Source: Candidatus Roizmanbacteria bacterium
GTDB taxonomy: Bacteria; Patescibacteriota; Microgenomatia; UBA1406; GWC2-37-13
Assembly (NCBI GenBank): GCA_016186235.1
Contig: JACPMD010000028.1
Span: forward strand, 1-5,497
Direction: 5' to 3'
DNA length: 5,497 nucleotides
In this document: positions 5,245 through 5,497 of the stretch, piece after piece
How positions within the stretch are numbered: position 1 is the first letter of the stretch
How the letters are laid out: each line of letters starts with the position of its first letter
Program-made: the position numbers and the translations under genes
Notes under the pieces: generated by a model
Database searches by the model: none
Seen by the model: only the letters and a program-made list of their open reading frames with translations
Told to the model about the DNA's origin: nothing

Positions 5245-5497
5245 ATGCAGGAAATAAATAGTCCACAACCGTCGCCTACTCAATCGAACCCTCCCGCTCC
5301 CCAAGAGAATATTCCGGTTACTCCCCAAAAGATACTAAGCTTTAAATTCTTTATTATTACAATTTTCATCGCAGTCCTGCTATCTTCACTCGGAACATAC
5401 CTAGTCTTGAAATCAAAATCTCAAACGCAAATTCTAGTATCGCCGACCAGTATTCCTACCCAAACCGTTCCCTCTCCAACTCCCGATGAAACAGCCA
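5245..5497 (+). CDS. Third membrane-anchored paralogue, cut by the window edge
   Basis: An open frame of 84 codons that runs off the right edge. The N-terminus is a cytoplasmic Pro/Gln/Ser-rich tail (about 1-31, with QPSPTQ and PPAPQE), followed by a membrane anchor (about 34-57) ending LLSSLGTYLVLKSKSQ, close to the anchors of the two preceding paralogues, and a Pro/Thr/Ser linker containing SIPTQTVPSPTP. The last visible residues are DETA, the first part of the DETANWK motif that opens the external domain in the other two genes. It is therefore a third tandem family member, with one or more domains expected beyond the edge. The ATG is fixed by the promoter boxes at -36 and -12; no Shine-Dalgarno sequence is present. 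Function unknown. Confidence 0.85.
   Translation, partial: MQEINSPQPSPTQSNPPAPQENIPVTPQKILSFKFFIITIFIAVLLSSLGTYLVLKSKSQTQILVSPTSIPTQTVPSPTPDETA

Noticed and set aside
1..5497. CRISPR array, tRNA, rRNA, transposase or integrase.
   Set aside because: No regularly spaced repeats, cloverleaf arms, rRNA-like blocks or recombinase motifs were seen on either strand.

Overview
The window looks like a piece of a small bacterial chromosome, most likely from the Candidate Phyla Radiation (Patescibacteria), and my best guess is a Microgenomates-type lineage. The reasons are the style of the polynucleotide phosphorylase (a WVKR-REGRPSD loop in place of the usual FFRR loop), compact genes with almost no Shine-Dalgarno sequences, many short membrane proteins, and a family of secreted, membrane-anchored proteins carrying an 'ETANWK...F(K)YP...LSTFKF' domain, a pattern I associate with these lineages. 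The placement is inference from protein style and not a proof. The genetic code behaves as standard (TAA, TAG and TGA all act as stops).

Left part, minus strand (1-2156): a housekeeping operon, rpsO (ribosomal protein S15) followed after 4 nt by pnp (polynucleotide phosphorylase, running off the left edge). A near-consensus promoter (TTGAAA, 17 nt, TATAAT) ends only 8 nt before the rpsO start codon, so the mRNA should be leaderless or nearly so. Divergent from it, a 94-residue hydrophobic membrane protein starts at 2143.

Middle (2428-2792): this looks empty, but the minus strand carries two very small membrane-protein genes. One is an intact 40-residue protein. Upstream of it is a 58-residue two-helix protein whose frame is broken by what looks like one missing A in a short A run. 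The broken gene has its own promoter, placed back-to-back with the promoter of the rightward gene at 2793.

Right part, plus strand (2793-5497): three tandem paralogues encode an N-terminal Pro/Thr/Gln-rich tail, one transmembrane anchor, a Pro/Thr/Ser linker and one or two extracytoplasmic domains. The first has one domain, the second has two from internal duplication, and the third is cut by the window edge just as its domain begins. Between the first and second lies an ATGA-overlapping pair of DUF4258-like and DUF2283-like genes, a toxin-antitoxin-like arrangement. An interspersed 35-nt repeat and a possible RNA pseudoknot lie between the second and third.

The main cross-cutting observation is promoter geometry. 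Several start codons sit 4-8 nt after a -10-like box, with an AATATA at exactly -12 to -7 from the start codon in four of them and a TTGAC at exactly -36 in two. This points to transcription starting at or next to the start codon, so leaderless translation may be common in this genome. I see no sign of CRISPR, tRNA, rRNA or transposase, and no convincing new defence or metabolic system.
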